From Candidatus Sulfotelmatobacter sp. (lineage in GTDB: Bacteria > Acidobacteriota > Terriglobia > Terriglobales > Acidobacteriaceae), in the NCBI GenBank assembly GCA_036500765.1, contig DASYBM010000017.1:124001-188000 (forward strand): a DNA stretch of 64,000 bases. The letters run 5' to 3'. A model generated the notes under the pieces. The model was not told the origin of the DNA. It saw nothing but the letters and a program-made list of their open reading frames with translations, and searched no databases. The translations under genes were made by a program, and so were the position numbers. Shown one piece after another: positions 43,310 through 52,097 of the stretch (the stretch's first letter is position 1; each line of letters opens with the position of its first letter).

Positions 43310-44647
43310 TCAATCTGCGCGATAAACAAGCTTGCCGCCCACAATCGTTGCCGCGACCTTCCCAGTGAACTGCCAGCCGTCAAACGGAGTGTTGTGCGAC
43401 AACGAGCGCGACTTGGCGGCTTCGAAGGTCCAGCGCTTCTTAGGATCGAAGATGGTTACGTCGGCAATGCTGTCGCGTACCAGCGTTCCGCGCCGGGGCA
43501 GGTCGAATACTCGGGCTGGTCCGGCGGTGAAAAGTTCGACGATACGTGTCAGCGGAATTTTGTGTTTGCGATGGAGCTTCGTGATCGCCAAGGCCAGCGC
43601 GGTTTCTAGCCCGGTAATGCCGAAGCTGGCGCGCTCGAACTCAACCTGCTTTTCGTGTAGGGCGTGTGGGGCGTGGTCAGTGGCAATCGCATCCACCGTA
43701 CCGTCTGCGAGCGCAACCAGAATCGCTTCCAGATCGGTCGCCGAGCGCAACGGAGGATTCATCTTGTAGTTGGTGTCGTATTCTCCGACGTTTTCGTCGA
43801 TCAGAGTGAAATGATGCGGCGTGACTTCGCAGGTCACTCTACCAGCGGCACGAGCGCCATTCACGCCCCGCTTACCGCGGCGGACGGCCTTGAGCGCGTC
43901 GGCGGTGGAAAGATGAGCGACGTGCAAACGCGATTCGCGAATCTGCTGCGCCAGTGTGACATCACGATCGACAATGGCGGCTTCAGCCGACGCGGGCATA
44001 GCTCGCAGACCCAGGCGGAAGCTCGTAGGGCCGGCGTGCATGGACGCGTTTTCGGTGAGACGCGTATCTTCGGCGTGCTGCACGACGGGGAAATTCAGTT
44101 CCGCGCCGAGGCGAAGCGCCATTCGCATCACGTCGTCGTCGAGAATGGGCTTGCCATCGTCGGTAACAGCGATCGCTCCCGCGCGCTGTAAGGCGGCGAA
44201 ATCGGTGAGCGTTCCTCCCTTGCTGCCGCGCGTTGCGGCGGCGATGGGAAAAACATTGACCACGGCCGCTCGTTCTGGATGGCGCAGCCACGCGACCCAC
44301 TCCGGCGTGTCGACCACGGGCGCGGTGTTGGGCATGGTGCAGACGGACGTGAATCCTCCGACAGCAGCGGCAGCGGTACCCGTGGCAATGGTTTCTTTGT
44401 AGCTCTGGCCAGGTTCGCGCAAGTGAACGTGCAGGTCGATGAATCCGGGAGCGACGATGAGCCCCCGGGCGTCAAATCTTTCGTCCGCTCCACCGCGACT
44501 TTTGTTTGGCAGGGCGATTTCGGCGACGCGGCCATCGCGCAGCAGGACGTCCATCGGCGCATTGATTTTCGCCGCCGGGTCGATGAGATGGCCGCCTTTG
44601 ATCAGCAGGCTGGAGGCGTCTCGCTTTTGGCTCTTAGCGTTCAGCAT
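43310..44647 (-). CDS. pyrC: Dihydroorotase
   Basis: Third step of pyrimidine synthesis, class I type. Seen: LIVAPGFIDLHVHLREPGQS with the HxH metal ligands, KETIATGTAAAAVGGFTSVC, LHVAHLSTADALKAV, CEVTPHHFTLIDENVGEYDT, KMNPPLRSATD and ATDHAPHALHEKQVEFERA with the catalytic Asp. 445 aa. Downstream of pyrB by 114 nt, the common pyrBC order. Confidence 0.96.
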   Translation of the reverse strand: MLNAKSQKRDASSLLIKGGHLIDPAAKINAPMDVLLRDGRVAEIALPNKSRGGADERFDARGLIVAPGFIDLHVHLREPGQSYKETIATGTAAAAVGGFTSVCTMPNTAPVVDTPEWVAWLRHPERAAVVNVFPIAAATRGSKGGTLTDFAALQRAGAIAVTDDGKPILDDDVMRMALRLGAELNFPVVQHAEDTRLTENASMHAGPTSFRLGLRAMPASAEAAIVDRDVTLAQQIRESRLHVAHLSTADALKAVRRGKRGVNGARAAGRVTCEVTPHHFTLIDENVGEYDTNYKMNPPLRSATDLEAILVALADGTVDAIATDHAPHALHEKQVEFERASFGITGLETALALAITKLHRKHKIPLTRIVELFTAGPARVFDLPRRGTLVRDSIADVTIFDPKKRWTFEAAKSRSLSHNTPFDGWQFTGKVAATIVGGKLVYRAD

Positions 44648-44656
44648 TCAAATCCG

Positions 44657-44764
44657 GTCTTAGTCTTTGCGGTCTTAGGAAAACGACGGCGGTCGAAGGT
44701 AGCAGCCACAACCCAAGACCTAAGGGCCAAGACCTGTTCCCGTTCGGCGACGATCCGTGGCTCA
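44657..44764. repeat. Word repeats and CACGGAT boundary between pyrB and pyrC
   Basis: 44657-44733 carries ggtcttagtctttgcggtct and acccaagacctaagggccaa words. 44753-44764 is a single CACGGAT unit joined to the pyrB stop codon: on the minus strand AAATGAGCCACGGATC. Confidence 0.75.
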
Positions 44765-45676
44765 TTTCCCTTTTCCTAGCGCCCGTACGAGGATTGCCAT
44801 GCGCGTGGGCACGCCGTTGTGAACCTCGTCCACGATCACGGAATGCGGGCCGTCGGCGACTTCGGCGGTCAATTCGAGGCCGCGGATAATCGGACCCGGA
44901 TGCATCACAATGGCGTCGCGCTTGGCCAGTTTCAGGCGCGCTGCCGTCATCTGGTATCTTGCAATATAGTCCGGCAGGCGGATCTTCCGACCGGCCAGGC
45001 GTTCTTTTTGAACGCGCAGCAGCATAACGACGTCGGTACCGCGCAAGGCGTCTTCGATGTGGCGCGTGATTCGCAGCCCGGATGCGAGCGTGGAGGCGAC
45101 ATCGGGCACGAACTCGGGCGGGCCGCAGAGCGTAAGCTTCACTCCGAACTTAGTCAACAGATGGCAGGCGCTGCGGGCGACGCGGCTGTGAAAAATATCG
45201 CCGATGATCGTGGCTTGCAGTCCTTTGAGCGACTTCTTGTGCTTCAGAATGGTGAAGGCATCGAGCAGCGCCTGCGACGGATGCTCGTGCATGCCGTCGC
45301 CGGCGTTAATGACGGGAATGTCGAGATGCCGCGCCATCAAGTGCGGCGCTCCCGCTGACGGGTGGCGGATGACGATGCAATCCGCCCCAATCGCGCGCAG
45401 GGTATAGCCGGTATCGATAAGCGACTCGCCTTTTTCGATGCTCGACCCGGAGGACTGCACCAGCGTGGTCATCGCGCCCAAAGATTTTGCGGCAAATTCG
45501 AACGATGAGCGCGTGCGGGTCGAGGCTTCGTAAAAAAGAAGCACGACGCGCTTGCCACGCAGCTGCGGGCGGGGTTTCTGCGGGTTCATGCGGCGCGCGA
45601 GTTTGAGCAGGCCCAGGATTTCATTCGCGTCGAGATGTTCAATCCCGAGCAGCGAGCCGCGTGCGGGCTTATTCAT
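44762..45676 (-). CDS. pyrB: Aspartate carbamoyltransferase, catalytic subunit
   Basis: Condenses carbamoyl phosphate and aspartate. Seen: LLFYEASTRTRSSFEFAAKS with the carbamoyl-phosphate loop STRTR, SSGSSIEKGESLIDTGYTLR, IVIRHPSAGAPHLMA, INAGDGMHEHPSQALLDAFT and MHPGPIIRG. The ATG at 45676 gives about 304 aa; a GTG six codons upstream is possible. An 18-nt repeat (ttgaaaatcgttcacgtc, then ttgaaaatct) sits at the start. No pyrR or pyrI is seen next to it. Confidence 0.96.
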   Translation of the reverse strand: MNKPARGSLLGIEHLDANEILGLLKLARRMNPQKPRPQLRGKRVVLLFYEASTRTRSSFEFAAKSLGAMTTLVQSSGSSIEKGESLIDTGYTLRAIGADCIVIRHPSAGAPHLMARHLDIPVINAGDGMHEHPSQALLDAFTILKHKKSLKGLQATIIGDIFHSRVARSACHLLTKFGVKLTLCGPPEFVPDVASTLASGLRITRHIEDALRGTDVVMLLRVQKERLAGRKIRLPDYIARYQMTAARLKLAKRDAIVMHPGPIIRGLELTAEVADGPHSVIVDEVHNGVPTRMAILVRALGKGK

Positions 45677-45786
45677 GGCTTGAAAATCGTTCACGTCTTG
45701 AAAATCTTTAAGATCAAGAACGGTGCATCATACGCGGGAGCGCGGGCGGCTGCAAGGGCTGCACTTCGCGCAGGTCCCGATGTCCC

Positions 45787-46458
45787 CTAATTTCGACCTC
45801 GGCGGCCCAGGACCGCTCCGCCTAAAGCTCCGCCGACGGTTCCGAGGAGCAAAAAAAACACGAGCGCGAAAATCAATAGAAACAACATCATCGAAATAAG
45901 GCCGGCAGGAGAGCGCATGAATTCGAGGCCGGGCTGGAGCTGCGGATCGGGATTGCGCACCGCTGTCTGTTGAACGATATCGAGCAGAAATTGTCGAATC
46001 TCAGGGACTTTGTGTAGTGCAAGCACACGCAGAGCTTCAAGGATTGTAGCGATTCCGAAAGAAAAAAGACCGCAGAGTGCGCCCAGGCGCGCGCCGGCTC
46101 CGGCGGCAACCACAATTCCGGGACCGCGGCGAAGATAAAACGCAACCGCGAGAAATCCCGCTCCGGGTACAGCAATGATGGGGGACACAAGTTGCAGCAC
46201 CATGACTGCCGCTGCTACCAGTGCCGCCAGCGCACAAGGCTTAACCGCTTCAGACCACTGCGCGGGAACGGCGAGGACCGGGACCGTCTTCGAAGCCGGC
46301 AGATCATCGAAGTCACTCGCCTCCACGCCGACAGCGAAGGCGCGGGACTCCGGCGCCGGCTCTGCGAGCACAACGCGAATCTGTGGCGCGGCGCAGTAAG
46401 GGCAGAAGGGAATACCTTGTTCCACTGCCTGTCCACACTTATAGCAAGGCTGTTCCAT
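45787..46458 (-). CDS. Zinc-ribbon membrane protein
   Basis: Begins MEQPCYKCGQAVEQGIPFCP and YC, a double CxxC zinc ribbon at residues 5-8 and 19-22. Four hydrophobic helices follow (ALAALVAAAVMVLQLVSPII, GAGFLAVAFYLRR-type, LGALCGLFSFGIATILEALR, LISMMLFLLIFALVFFLLLG). Common in Acidobacteriota without known function. The ATG at 46458 is chosen because the zinc ribbon starts there. Confidence 0.75.
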   Translation of the reverse strand: MEQPCYKCGQAVEQGIPFCPYCAAPQIRVVLAEPAPESRAFAVGVEASDFDDLPASKTVPVLAVPAQWSEAVKPCALAALVAAAVMVLQLVSPIIAVPGAGFLAVAFYLRRGPGIVVAAGAGARLGALCGLFSFGIATILEALRVLALHKVPEIRQFLLDIVQQTAVRNPDPQLQPGLEFMRSPAGLISMMLFLLIFALVFFLLLGTVGGALGGAVLGRRGRN

Positions 46459-46631
46459 CGCAGATTCGAGAAGGGCGTGTCTTTTTAAGTATCGCACGTC
46501 GCGGGAGACGGCGAAGAATGCGAACGAGAGTCGATTACCGTTGCCGATTGCAGCCTTCAGACTGTGGATTGAAGATTGAAGATTTCACGATAAAGTCTCC
46601 GCCTCGCGCTTTTCCTCAAAAATGCTGCCCG

Positions 46632-47201
46632 CTAGATGTCTCCGCGTTTGCCGTGGGTATACAGGTAGACGAGAGCGAAGGTTGATCCTTTGCCGGCGTC
46701 GCGAGGTTCGACGGCCACCACGTGCTGATTATCTTCAGTGCCAACCTTCAATTCTGTGACCGGGCCGGAGTTCTGATCGCACTTCAATTCTTTGCTGCCT
46801 TTGGAATCTTTGTCGTCGTCGTTCACGTCGACATTGCCGCCGTGTTTCTGCGAATGACATTCCAGCACTTTGCCGTATTTTTTCAGCTTATCGCGATAGA
46901 AATCGACGATCTTCGCCGGGCTGTCGTCGGACTCGTAGCTGGCGACCACCAGCTTGAATCCGAAGGCTTCGGTGAAGAGACTGAGATTGGCAGGGGTGCT
47001 GTCTTTATCGTCGGTCTTAAGGCGGGCGCCGGGATAGAGCGGGAGGCCAATCTTCTTCGCATCGCCGTCGCCGCCGACATGCAGGTCGCCGGCGGAGCTT
47101 TGGATGTCGACATTCGTGTTCTGACTGCCGGAATCCTGCGAGAAGGCCGAGATAGTAAGAACGGCAAGCAAAACGAAAGCGAGCCAGAAATAACGAAACA
47201 T
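46632..47201 (-). CDS. Exported protein, paralogue of the neighbouring lipoprotein
   Basis: A signal peptide (FRYFWLAFVLLAVLTISAFS) precedes IGLPLYPGARLKTDDKDSTP, FGFKLVVASYESDDSPAKIV, DFYRDKLKKYGKVLECHSQK and ELKVGTEDNQHVVAVEPRDA. GGAGGAAATC lies directly before the ATG at 47201. It shares the whole layout (LPLYPGA, DFYRDKLKKYGxVLEC, ELKVGT-ENQHxVAVEP) with the next gene, so the pair arose by tandem duplication. Function unknown. Confidence 0.75.
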   Translation of the reverse strand: MFRYFWLAFVLLAVLTISAFSQDSGSQNTNVDIQSSAGDLHVGGDGDAKKIGLPLYPGARLKTDDKDSTPANLSLFTEAFGFKLVVASYESDDSPAKIVDFYRDKLKKYGKVLECHSQKHGGNVDVNDDDKDSKGSKELKCDQNSGPVTELKVGTEDNQHVVAVEPRDAGKGSTFALVYLYTHGKRGDI

Positions 47202-47223
47202 GATTTCCTCCAGCAAGAAACAA

Positions 47224-47847
47224 CTAGATATCCGCCTCTTTACCATGCGTGCGGACGTATACCAGCGAGAAGCTTGAACCCTTTCCTTCGGGCTCGACGG
47301 CTACGATGTGCTGGTTTTCTTTCGTGCCAACTTTCAATTCGACGTTGCTGCCAGTGGACCCTTCGCAGGTCAGTTCGTGCGATTGGTGACCGGAATCCTT
47401 GAAGTCAGAGTTCACGTCCATATGTTCGGTGCGGCATTCAAGCACGTTGCCGTATTTCTTAAGTTGATCTTTGTAATAGGCGATTAGTTTGGCTGGGGCA
47501 TCGTCGGAGTGATACTGGAGAGCGACTACTCTTAGCCCAAAGCCGAAGCTGGAAATATTCACGTTGGCGCTCTTGTCGTTGCCTTCGTGATCGTCTTGCT
47601 TGAGGCTTGCGCCCGGATAAAGCGCAAGTCCAACGTCTGCGGGGTCGGCGCCCTTGCTCACATGAATGCCACCGACCGGAGTGCGGATGTCCACTTTCTT
47701 GTCTTCGCCATTCGCCTCCTTCCGCACGTTCACGCTGCAAGCGGGCAGCAGTACGAGGGCGATGGACGCGCAGCCTAACGCCAGCGCACCCACAAGTTGA
47801 ACCTCAGTTTTGCGCATCCCAGTTCTGAACATCTCAGTTCTGAACAT
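47224..47847 (-). CDS. Lipoprotein, tandem paralogue
   Basis: Signal sequence with lipobox (ALALGCASIALVLLPACSVN). The mature part repeats the partner's motifs: LALYPGASLKQDDHEGNDKS, AYYKDQLKKYGNVLECRTEH, VELKVGTKENQHIVAVEPEG. Its first residues MFRTEMFRTGMRKTE come from a 15-nt tandem duplication at the start. The start overlaps the end of the GH3 gene by 14 nt if the first ATG (after AGGAGTAGATCGAC) is used; the second ATG at 47832 would remove the overlap. Confidence 0.75.
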   Translation of the reverse strand: MFRTEMFRTGMRKTEVQLVGALALGCASIALVLLPACSVNVRKEANGEDKKVDIRTPVGGIHVSKGADPADVGLALYPGASLKQDDHEGNDKSANVNISSFGFGLRVVALQYHSDDAPAKLIAYYKDQLKKYGNVLECRTEHMDVNSDFKDSGHQSHELTCEGSTGSNVELKVGTKENQHIVAVEPEGKGSSFSLVYVRTHGKEADI

Positions 47848-49705
47848 GTCGATCTACTCCTTTCCCACTGGCGACTTGGGCCGGACGTTCCATGCCGGTA
47901 CCGCGCTGGGCAACGTTGGGAATCGTGACGGGGAGATGCCCGCGAATCGAAATCTCGCCGAAGAGCGCTTTGACCGCCCCCAGTTCCGAGACGCTCGCGT
48001 TGGAAAATGTGCACATGTAGTTCTCGATCTTGGGGAAATCGCTGGCCAGGTACGGATTCCCCATCGCAATCACCATCGTCTTTTCCGCGGCATGGTCGAG
48101 TAATTGTTGCAGCAGTGTGCCGGTGGCATCCGCCATAGCGACCGAGTTTCCGATCTTCCCCGCGGTCGGAATCACATAGACGGCTGCGATCACAGTTTGT
48201 GCCTCATCCACTGCCTTCAAAACCTCGTCGCTCATTCCGGCGGCAACGCGCGGATCCACATAGATCACGCGCGCGTCCGGGATGCGGGCGCGAAACTCCC
48301 GTCCAAAAGCGCGGCCGGATTCGGTGCGCATGTCGTCCGAAAAAATAACGGCCAGCGTCTGGTTATGGGTCTCCTCTCTGGTCATATACGGAAGGCCAGT
48401 CTTGCCGGTTCCCTTGGATTTCAGGGGAAGCACCTTGCCGTTGTCGCGAACCAGGGTGATGGCACTGTCGGCAACCAGTTGGCCAAACGTGATATTTTCC
48501 GGCCTTCCGATGGTCGTTGCGATCGCCCCGGGATCGACCGTGCGCGTCTTGTTCAGGCCCAGGCTGCCCTTTATTTTCAGAATCTTGAGAACGGAATGAT
48601 CGAGACGCTGCCGCGAAATTTCGCCTGATCGCACGGCCTTCAGCATGGACTCATAAGAGGCTCCGAGATCGGCAGGGATGATCAGCAGGTCGTTGCCTGC
48701 CTTGAAGGCCTCTACGGCGGCGCGTCCGATATCGTTGGCGAAAAGATGAGTCAGGCCGGCCATATCGAGAGCGTCGGTCACGATGAGGCCTTTGAATTCC
48801 ATCTGTTTTTCGAGCAGATCGCTGACCACCGCCGGCGAAATTGAGGCCACATGATTGGGATCGGAATCGAGCGCCGGGACGGTGACGTGCGCGATCATCA
48901 CGGAGTCGACGCCGGCGGCGATCGCCTGCCGAAAAGGCGGAAGTTCGATCGAATCGAGATGCGCGCGGTCGCCGTTCACGCTGGCCACGCCCAGATGCGA
49001 GTCGGTGGCGGTATCGCCGTGGCCGGGAAAGTGCTTCACCGTGGTCAACATTCCGCCCTCATGCGCTCCCTTGATATAGGCGGCGACCAGGTCGCCGACT
49101 TGTTTGGGATCTTCGCCAAAAGATCGCGTGTTGATAATCGGGTTGGCGGGATTCGAGTTGACGTCGGCGTCGGGAAAAAAATTCCAGTGCACGCCGATGG
49201 CGCGGGCTTCCTGCGCGGTAATGCGGCCGAAGTTCTCGGCGTCTTCAATTTTGCCATCGGCGCCGAACGCCATGGCGTGCGGAAAATTCGCGGTCCCCAT
49301 CAGGCGCGTGGCGACGCCGCGCTCGAAGTCGGCGGCAAACAGCAAGGGCAGCTTCGATTCCTTCTGTAGGCGATTGAGCAGTTCGGCAGCCTCGTAGGGC
49401 TCGGTGCGAAGCAGAAACGGGCCGTCGACGTGCACCGACATGGCGAACGAGCCCACGTGATATTTCTGCATGTCCGCCAGCCATTGCAGATACTCGGGAT
49501 TCTGCATGTTGAGAAAACCGGCGCGGCACCAGATCATGAAGACCTGCCCGATTTTTTCTTCCAGCGTGAGTTGACGTAGCGTTTTCTCCGCCCACTTGTC
49601 ACCGCGCGTGGGATTGATGGGGCCCGGGTGCTTGCTTTTGTCCTTAGCAAAGGCAGGGAGAACTAGCGTCAGGGTAAGAATGAGGGCTGGAACGATTCGG
49701 GACAT
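47834..49705 (-). CDS. Glycoside hydrolase family 3 (beta-N-acetylhexosaminidase type)
   Basis: Exported enzyme of 623 aa. A signal peptide (IVPALILTLTLVLPAFA) precedes the TIM barrel with the NagZ signature KHFPGHGDTATDSHLGVASV and the nucleophile in LIVTDALDMAGLTHLFANDI. A C-terminal domain with VIFSDDMRTESGRAFGREFR and ARVIYVDPRVAAGMSDEVLK follows. Like other GH3 acetylglucosaminidases it probably trims peptidoglycan or a related amino-sugar polymer, but outside the cytoplasm. TATCGT lies six bases before the ATG. Confidence 0.92.
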   Translation of the reverse strand: MSRIVPALILTLTLVLPAFAKDKSKHPGPINPTRGDKWAEKTLRQLTLEEKIGQVFMIWCRAGFLNMQNPEYLQWLADMQKYHVGSFAMSVHVDGPFLLRTEPYEAAELLNRLQKESKLPLLFAADFERGVATRLMGTANFPHAMAFGADGKIEDAENFGRITAQEARAIGVHWNFFPDADVNSNPANPIINTRSFGEDPKQVGDLVAAYIKGAHEGGMLTTVKHFPGHGDTATDSHLGVASVNGDRAHLDSIELPPFRQAIAAGVDSVMIAHVTVPALDSDPNHVASISPAVVSDLLEKQMEFKGLIVTDALDMAGLTHLFANDIGRAAVEAFKAGNDLLIIPADLGASYESMLKAVRSGEISRQRLDHSVLKILKIKGSLGLNKTRTVDPGAIATTIGRPENITFGQLVADSAITLVRDNGKVLPLKSKGTGKTGLPYMTREETHNQTLAVIFSDDMRTESGRAFGREFRARIPDARVIYVDPRVAAGMSDEVLKAVDEAQTVIAAVYVIPTAGKIGNSVAMADATGTLLQQLLDHAAEKTMVIAMGNPYLASDFPKIENYMCTFSNASVSELGAVKALFGEISIRGHLPVTIPNVAQRGTGMERPAQVASGKGVDRHVQN

Positions 49706-49759
49706 GGGGGAACGATAGCAGAAAGTCCGGCTTCCAGCGCTCGGCTACCGGCTTCCGAA

Positions 49760-50737
49760 TCACATCTCATTTTCAATGCGAGTGATGGCTGCTTCAATGC
49801 GAGAGATGGCTGCGCGCTGCATCTCCACATCTTCTCCGAAGCCCTTCAGCCATGTGACTGCCGGCTCGCGGCGGAACCATGTCAGCTGGCGCTTGGCGTA
49901 GTTGCGGTGGGCTTGCTGGGCAGCTTGGAGGGCTTGCTCGCGGATAAGTTCGCCGCGCAGGAATTGGACCGCCTGCTTGTAGCCAAGTGATGCCAGCGGG
50001 CTTGCCGCTAAGCCGTATTTGTTCAGCAACGTCTGCGTTTCTTCGACCAGGCCGGCTTCGAACATTCGGCTGGCCCGCAGGTTGATCCGTTCGTAGAGCT
50101 CGGCGCGATCCGGATCAAGCCCTAGCCGTAGAATTCGAAAACCCTTTAATGGATCACGACCCTGCTGCCAGAGTTCAGACATTTTCTCTCGCGACGCGAG
50201 GCAGACTTCGATTGCGCGGATCAGCTTTGGCGCGTCGTTGGCGTGGATTTTTTCGGAGGTCGCGCGATCAAGGCGCTGCAGCACACCGTGCAGATGATTT
50301 GGGCCGCGCCTTGCCGCGCTTGCGCGCAGGCGATCGCGCAACCCTTCCGAGCGTTGCGGACCAGGGAAAAGTCCTTCGAGCAATGCGCGCAAATATAGCC
50401 CGGTGCCGCCGACCACAATGGGCAAGTGCCCGCGCAGCTTGATTTCCATTAGCACGTGCCGTGCCTGGCGCGCGTATTCGCCCGCCGTCATATATTGCGT
50501 GGGATCGACGAAATCGAACAGATGATGAGGCGTGCGCTTTCGCTCATCAGCGGTGGGCTTGGCCGTCCCGATATCGAACCCGCGGTACATCGCCAACGAA
50601 TCGCAGTTGACGATCTCGCCGTTGAACTTCCGGGCGAGCGAAAGGGACAAAGCCGTCTTCCCACTGGCGGTCGGACCGACGATCACGACCAGCAGCGGCT
50701 CTGCCTGAATAGATGCGGCAATCGGCTCCGCACCCAC
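49760..50737 (-). CDS. miaA: tRNA dimethylallyltransferase
   Basis: Transfers dimethylallyl to A37 of tRNAs that read UNN codons. Seen: VVIVGPTASGKTALSLSLA (P-loop), EIVNCDSLAMYRGFDIGTAK, GTGLYLRALLEGLFPGPQRS, and RIRLGLDPDRAELYERIN-type, SLGYKQAVQFLRGE. The start is GTG at 50737. Its last residues repeat an AISRIEAAITRIE unit coded by a 21-nt tandem duplication. Two bases separate it from the small membrane protein gene before it. Confidence 0.95.
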   Translation of the reverse strand: MGAEPIAASIQAEPLLVVIVGPTASGKTALSLSLARKFNGEIVNCDSLAMYRGFDIGTAKPTADERKRTPHHLFDFVDPTQYMTAGEYARQARHVLMEIKLRGHLPIVVGGTGLYLRALLEGLFPGPQRSEGLRDRLRASAARRGPNHLHGVLQRLDRATSEKIHANDAPKLIRAIEVCLASREKMSELWQQGRDPLKGFRILRLGLDPDRAELYERINLRASRMFEAGLVEETQTLLNKYGLAASPLASLGYKQAVQFLRGELIREQALQAAQQAHRNYAKRQLTWFRREPAVTWLKGFGEDVEMQRAAISRIEAAITRIENEM

Positions 50738-50739
50738 GT

Positions 50740-50889
50740 TCAGCGCAGGCTCCAGTGAATGTCATGCCAGTACCGAACCAGGGTGAGAATCAGCAGGATG
50801 AATGCGATTACGAGCAGCCCGGTGGTTTCCGACGTATAGACTGCATGGCGGCGATGCTTGCGATCGTCCTGGGGAGGGGTATCGGGCAC
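50740..50889 (-). CDS. Small single-helix membrane protein, 49 aa
   Basis: A GTG at 50889 opens a frame of 49 codons plus TGA that is missed because it is short. It reads VPDTPPQDDRKHRRHAVYTS, ETTGLLVIAFILLILTLVRY and WHDIHWSLR: a charged N-terminus, one membrane helix (about residues 23-40) and an aromatic tail. TACAAT (50896-50901) ends six bases before the GTG, with no Shine-Dalgarno sequence, the leaderless arrangement found elsewhere in this window. It ends 2 nt before the miaA GTG, so they are probably co-transcribed. Not matched to a family. Confidence 0.6.
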   Translation of the reverse strand: MPDTPPQDDRKHRRHAVYTSETTGLLVIAFILLILTLVRYWHDIHWSLR

Positions 50890-51056
50890 CGTGACATTGT
50901 AGCTCCGCCAGAGCCAGGAAATGCTCGCGTAGACCCGAACGCATTCGTTCGGGACCGATGCTGCGACTCGCCGGGTCTCTGCCGAACCCGGGGCGGACGA
51001 ATGCGTCCGCCCCTGCGCGATTCCCGCGGTGCTAAACTACGGCGTCGCCATCGCTC
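50890..51056. repeat. REP-like divergent spacer
   Basis: gaacgcattcgttcgggacc and ggcggacgaatgcgtccgcc-type palindromes at 50937-51014 belong to the gaatgcgtccg family also seen at 24456-24535 and 52977-53038. TAAACT at 51033-51038 is a candidate -10 of the plus-strand gene. Confidence 0.6.
50896..50901 (-). promoter_or_regulatory. -10 box (TACAAT) of the small protein/miaA unit
   Basis: Six bases before the GTG start codon; would drive both genes. Confidence 0.55.
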
Positions 51057-51938
51057 ATGCCTGTTCCACAAAATCACAGCCGCGTCGCGCGCTTTGGAGT
51101 TTTCGAACTCGACCTGAGCGCTGGCGAATTGCGCAGGAGCGGAGTTAAGTTGCGTCTGCAAGGGCAGCCGTTCCAGGTGCTGGCGGTGCTGCTCGAACGT
51201 GCCGGGGAGGTCGTAACGCGCGAGGAGTTGCAACAAAGGCTGTGGCCCTCTGATACCTTCGTCGACTTCGACCACAGCCTGAACACAGCCATCAACAAAG
51301 TGCGCGAGGCGCTGGGCGACTCCGCCTCCAGCCCGCGCTATGTCGAAACTTTGGCTCGCCGCGGATACCGCTTTATCGCTCCGGTCCAGATTCCCGACGG
51401 CGGGCACACTTCGGGTGCAACTTCTTCGGGACACGGCGCGGTCGCAACTATCGTGCGTCCCGCGATAGCCTCGTCCGATCCGCCTGTCTCGATTCATCCC
51501 GAACTCGAAGTTCCCATCCCGCGCCGCGCCATTACCCGCGGCCTGTTCGCGCTGATTCAATTGATGTATCTCGCGTTCTATCTGAGCGCCCTATTTCGCA
51601 TTCACGATGTCCAGGCCGTCGCAGACTTGATTCTTCCGGGTTGGGCCGCGACGACACTCGCCGCCGCGGTGATGGTGACGGCTGGCATCGGCATCCCGCT
51701 GCGCTGCTGGTTGATGTCGGCAGTGGGATTCGACTATCAGCGGCTCGGCGAGAAATTCCGCCAGATTTTTCCCTTCGTGCTGGCGCTGGACCAGTTGTGG
51801 GCCGTCGCTCCGTTTCTCTTGATCCAAGAGATTGGACTGGGAGCAGCCTTCGCGGTCAGCGCGGCCCTGCTATACCTGCCGTTCTCAGAGCGCACGTTGA
51901 TTCGCATGGCATATCTCCCTTCTCAGAATCGAGGTTAG
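51057..51938 (+). CDS. OmpR/PhoB-type winged-helix protein with membrane domain
   Basis: Residues 10-105 form a Trans_reg_C DNA-binding domain: ARFGVFELDLSAGELRRSGV, GQPFQVLAVLLERAGEVVTR, EELQQRLWPSDTFVDFDHSL, NTAINKVREALGDSA and YVETLARRGYRFI. A 50-residue linker leads to four or five hydrophobic helices (ALIQLMYLAFYLSALFRI, TTLAAAVMVTAGIGIPLRCW, FAVSAALLYLPFSERTLIR). It is a one-component, membrane-bound regulator of the CadC type in which the sensor is a small membrane domain; here the TPR or propeller sensor usual in this phylum is absent. Target unknown. Confidence 0.85.
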   Translation: MPVPQNHSRVARFGVFELDLSAGELRRSGVKLRLQGQPFQVLAVLLERAGEVVTREELQQRLWPSDTFVDFDHSLNTAINKVREALGDSASSPRYVETLARRGYRFIAPVQIPDGGHTSGATSSGHGAVATIVRPAIASSDPPVSIHPELEVPIPRRAITRGLFALIQLMYLAFYLSALFRIHDVQAVADLILPGWAATTLAAAVMVTAGIGIPLRCWLMSAVGFDYQRLGEKFRQIFPFVLALDQLWAVAPFLLIQEIGLGAAFAVSAALLYLPFSERTLIRMAYLPSQNRG

Positions 51939-52097
51939 ATTTCTTCACGTCTGCGCTTTTTTTGGAACCAACCTCACCGATGCCGCGTAACTACGTCTAT
52001 CAGCTTGGGCGAAGTGCGCCCCGCCCGGGGATGGGACGAGAACAAGATCTGACGAAGAAGATTGAACCAGAAGAAGCACGCACGAAATGAGGCTCTT

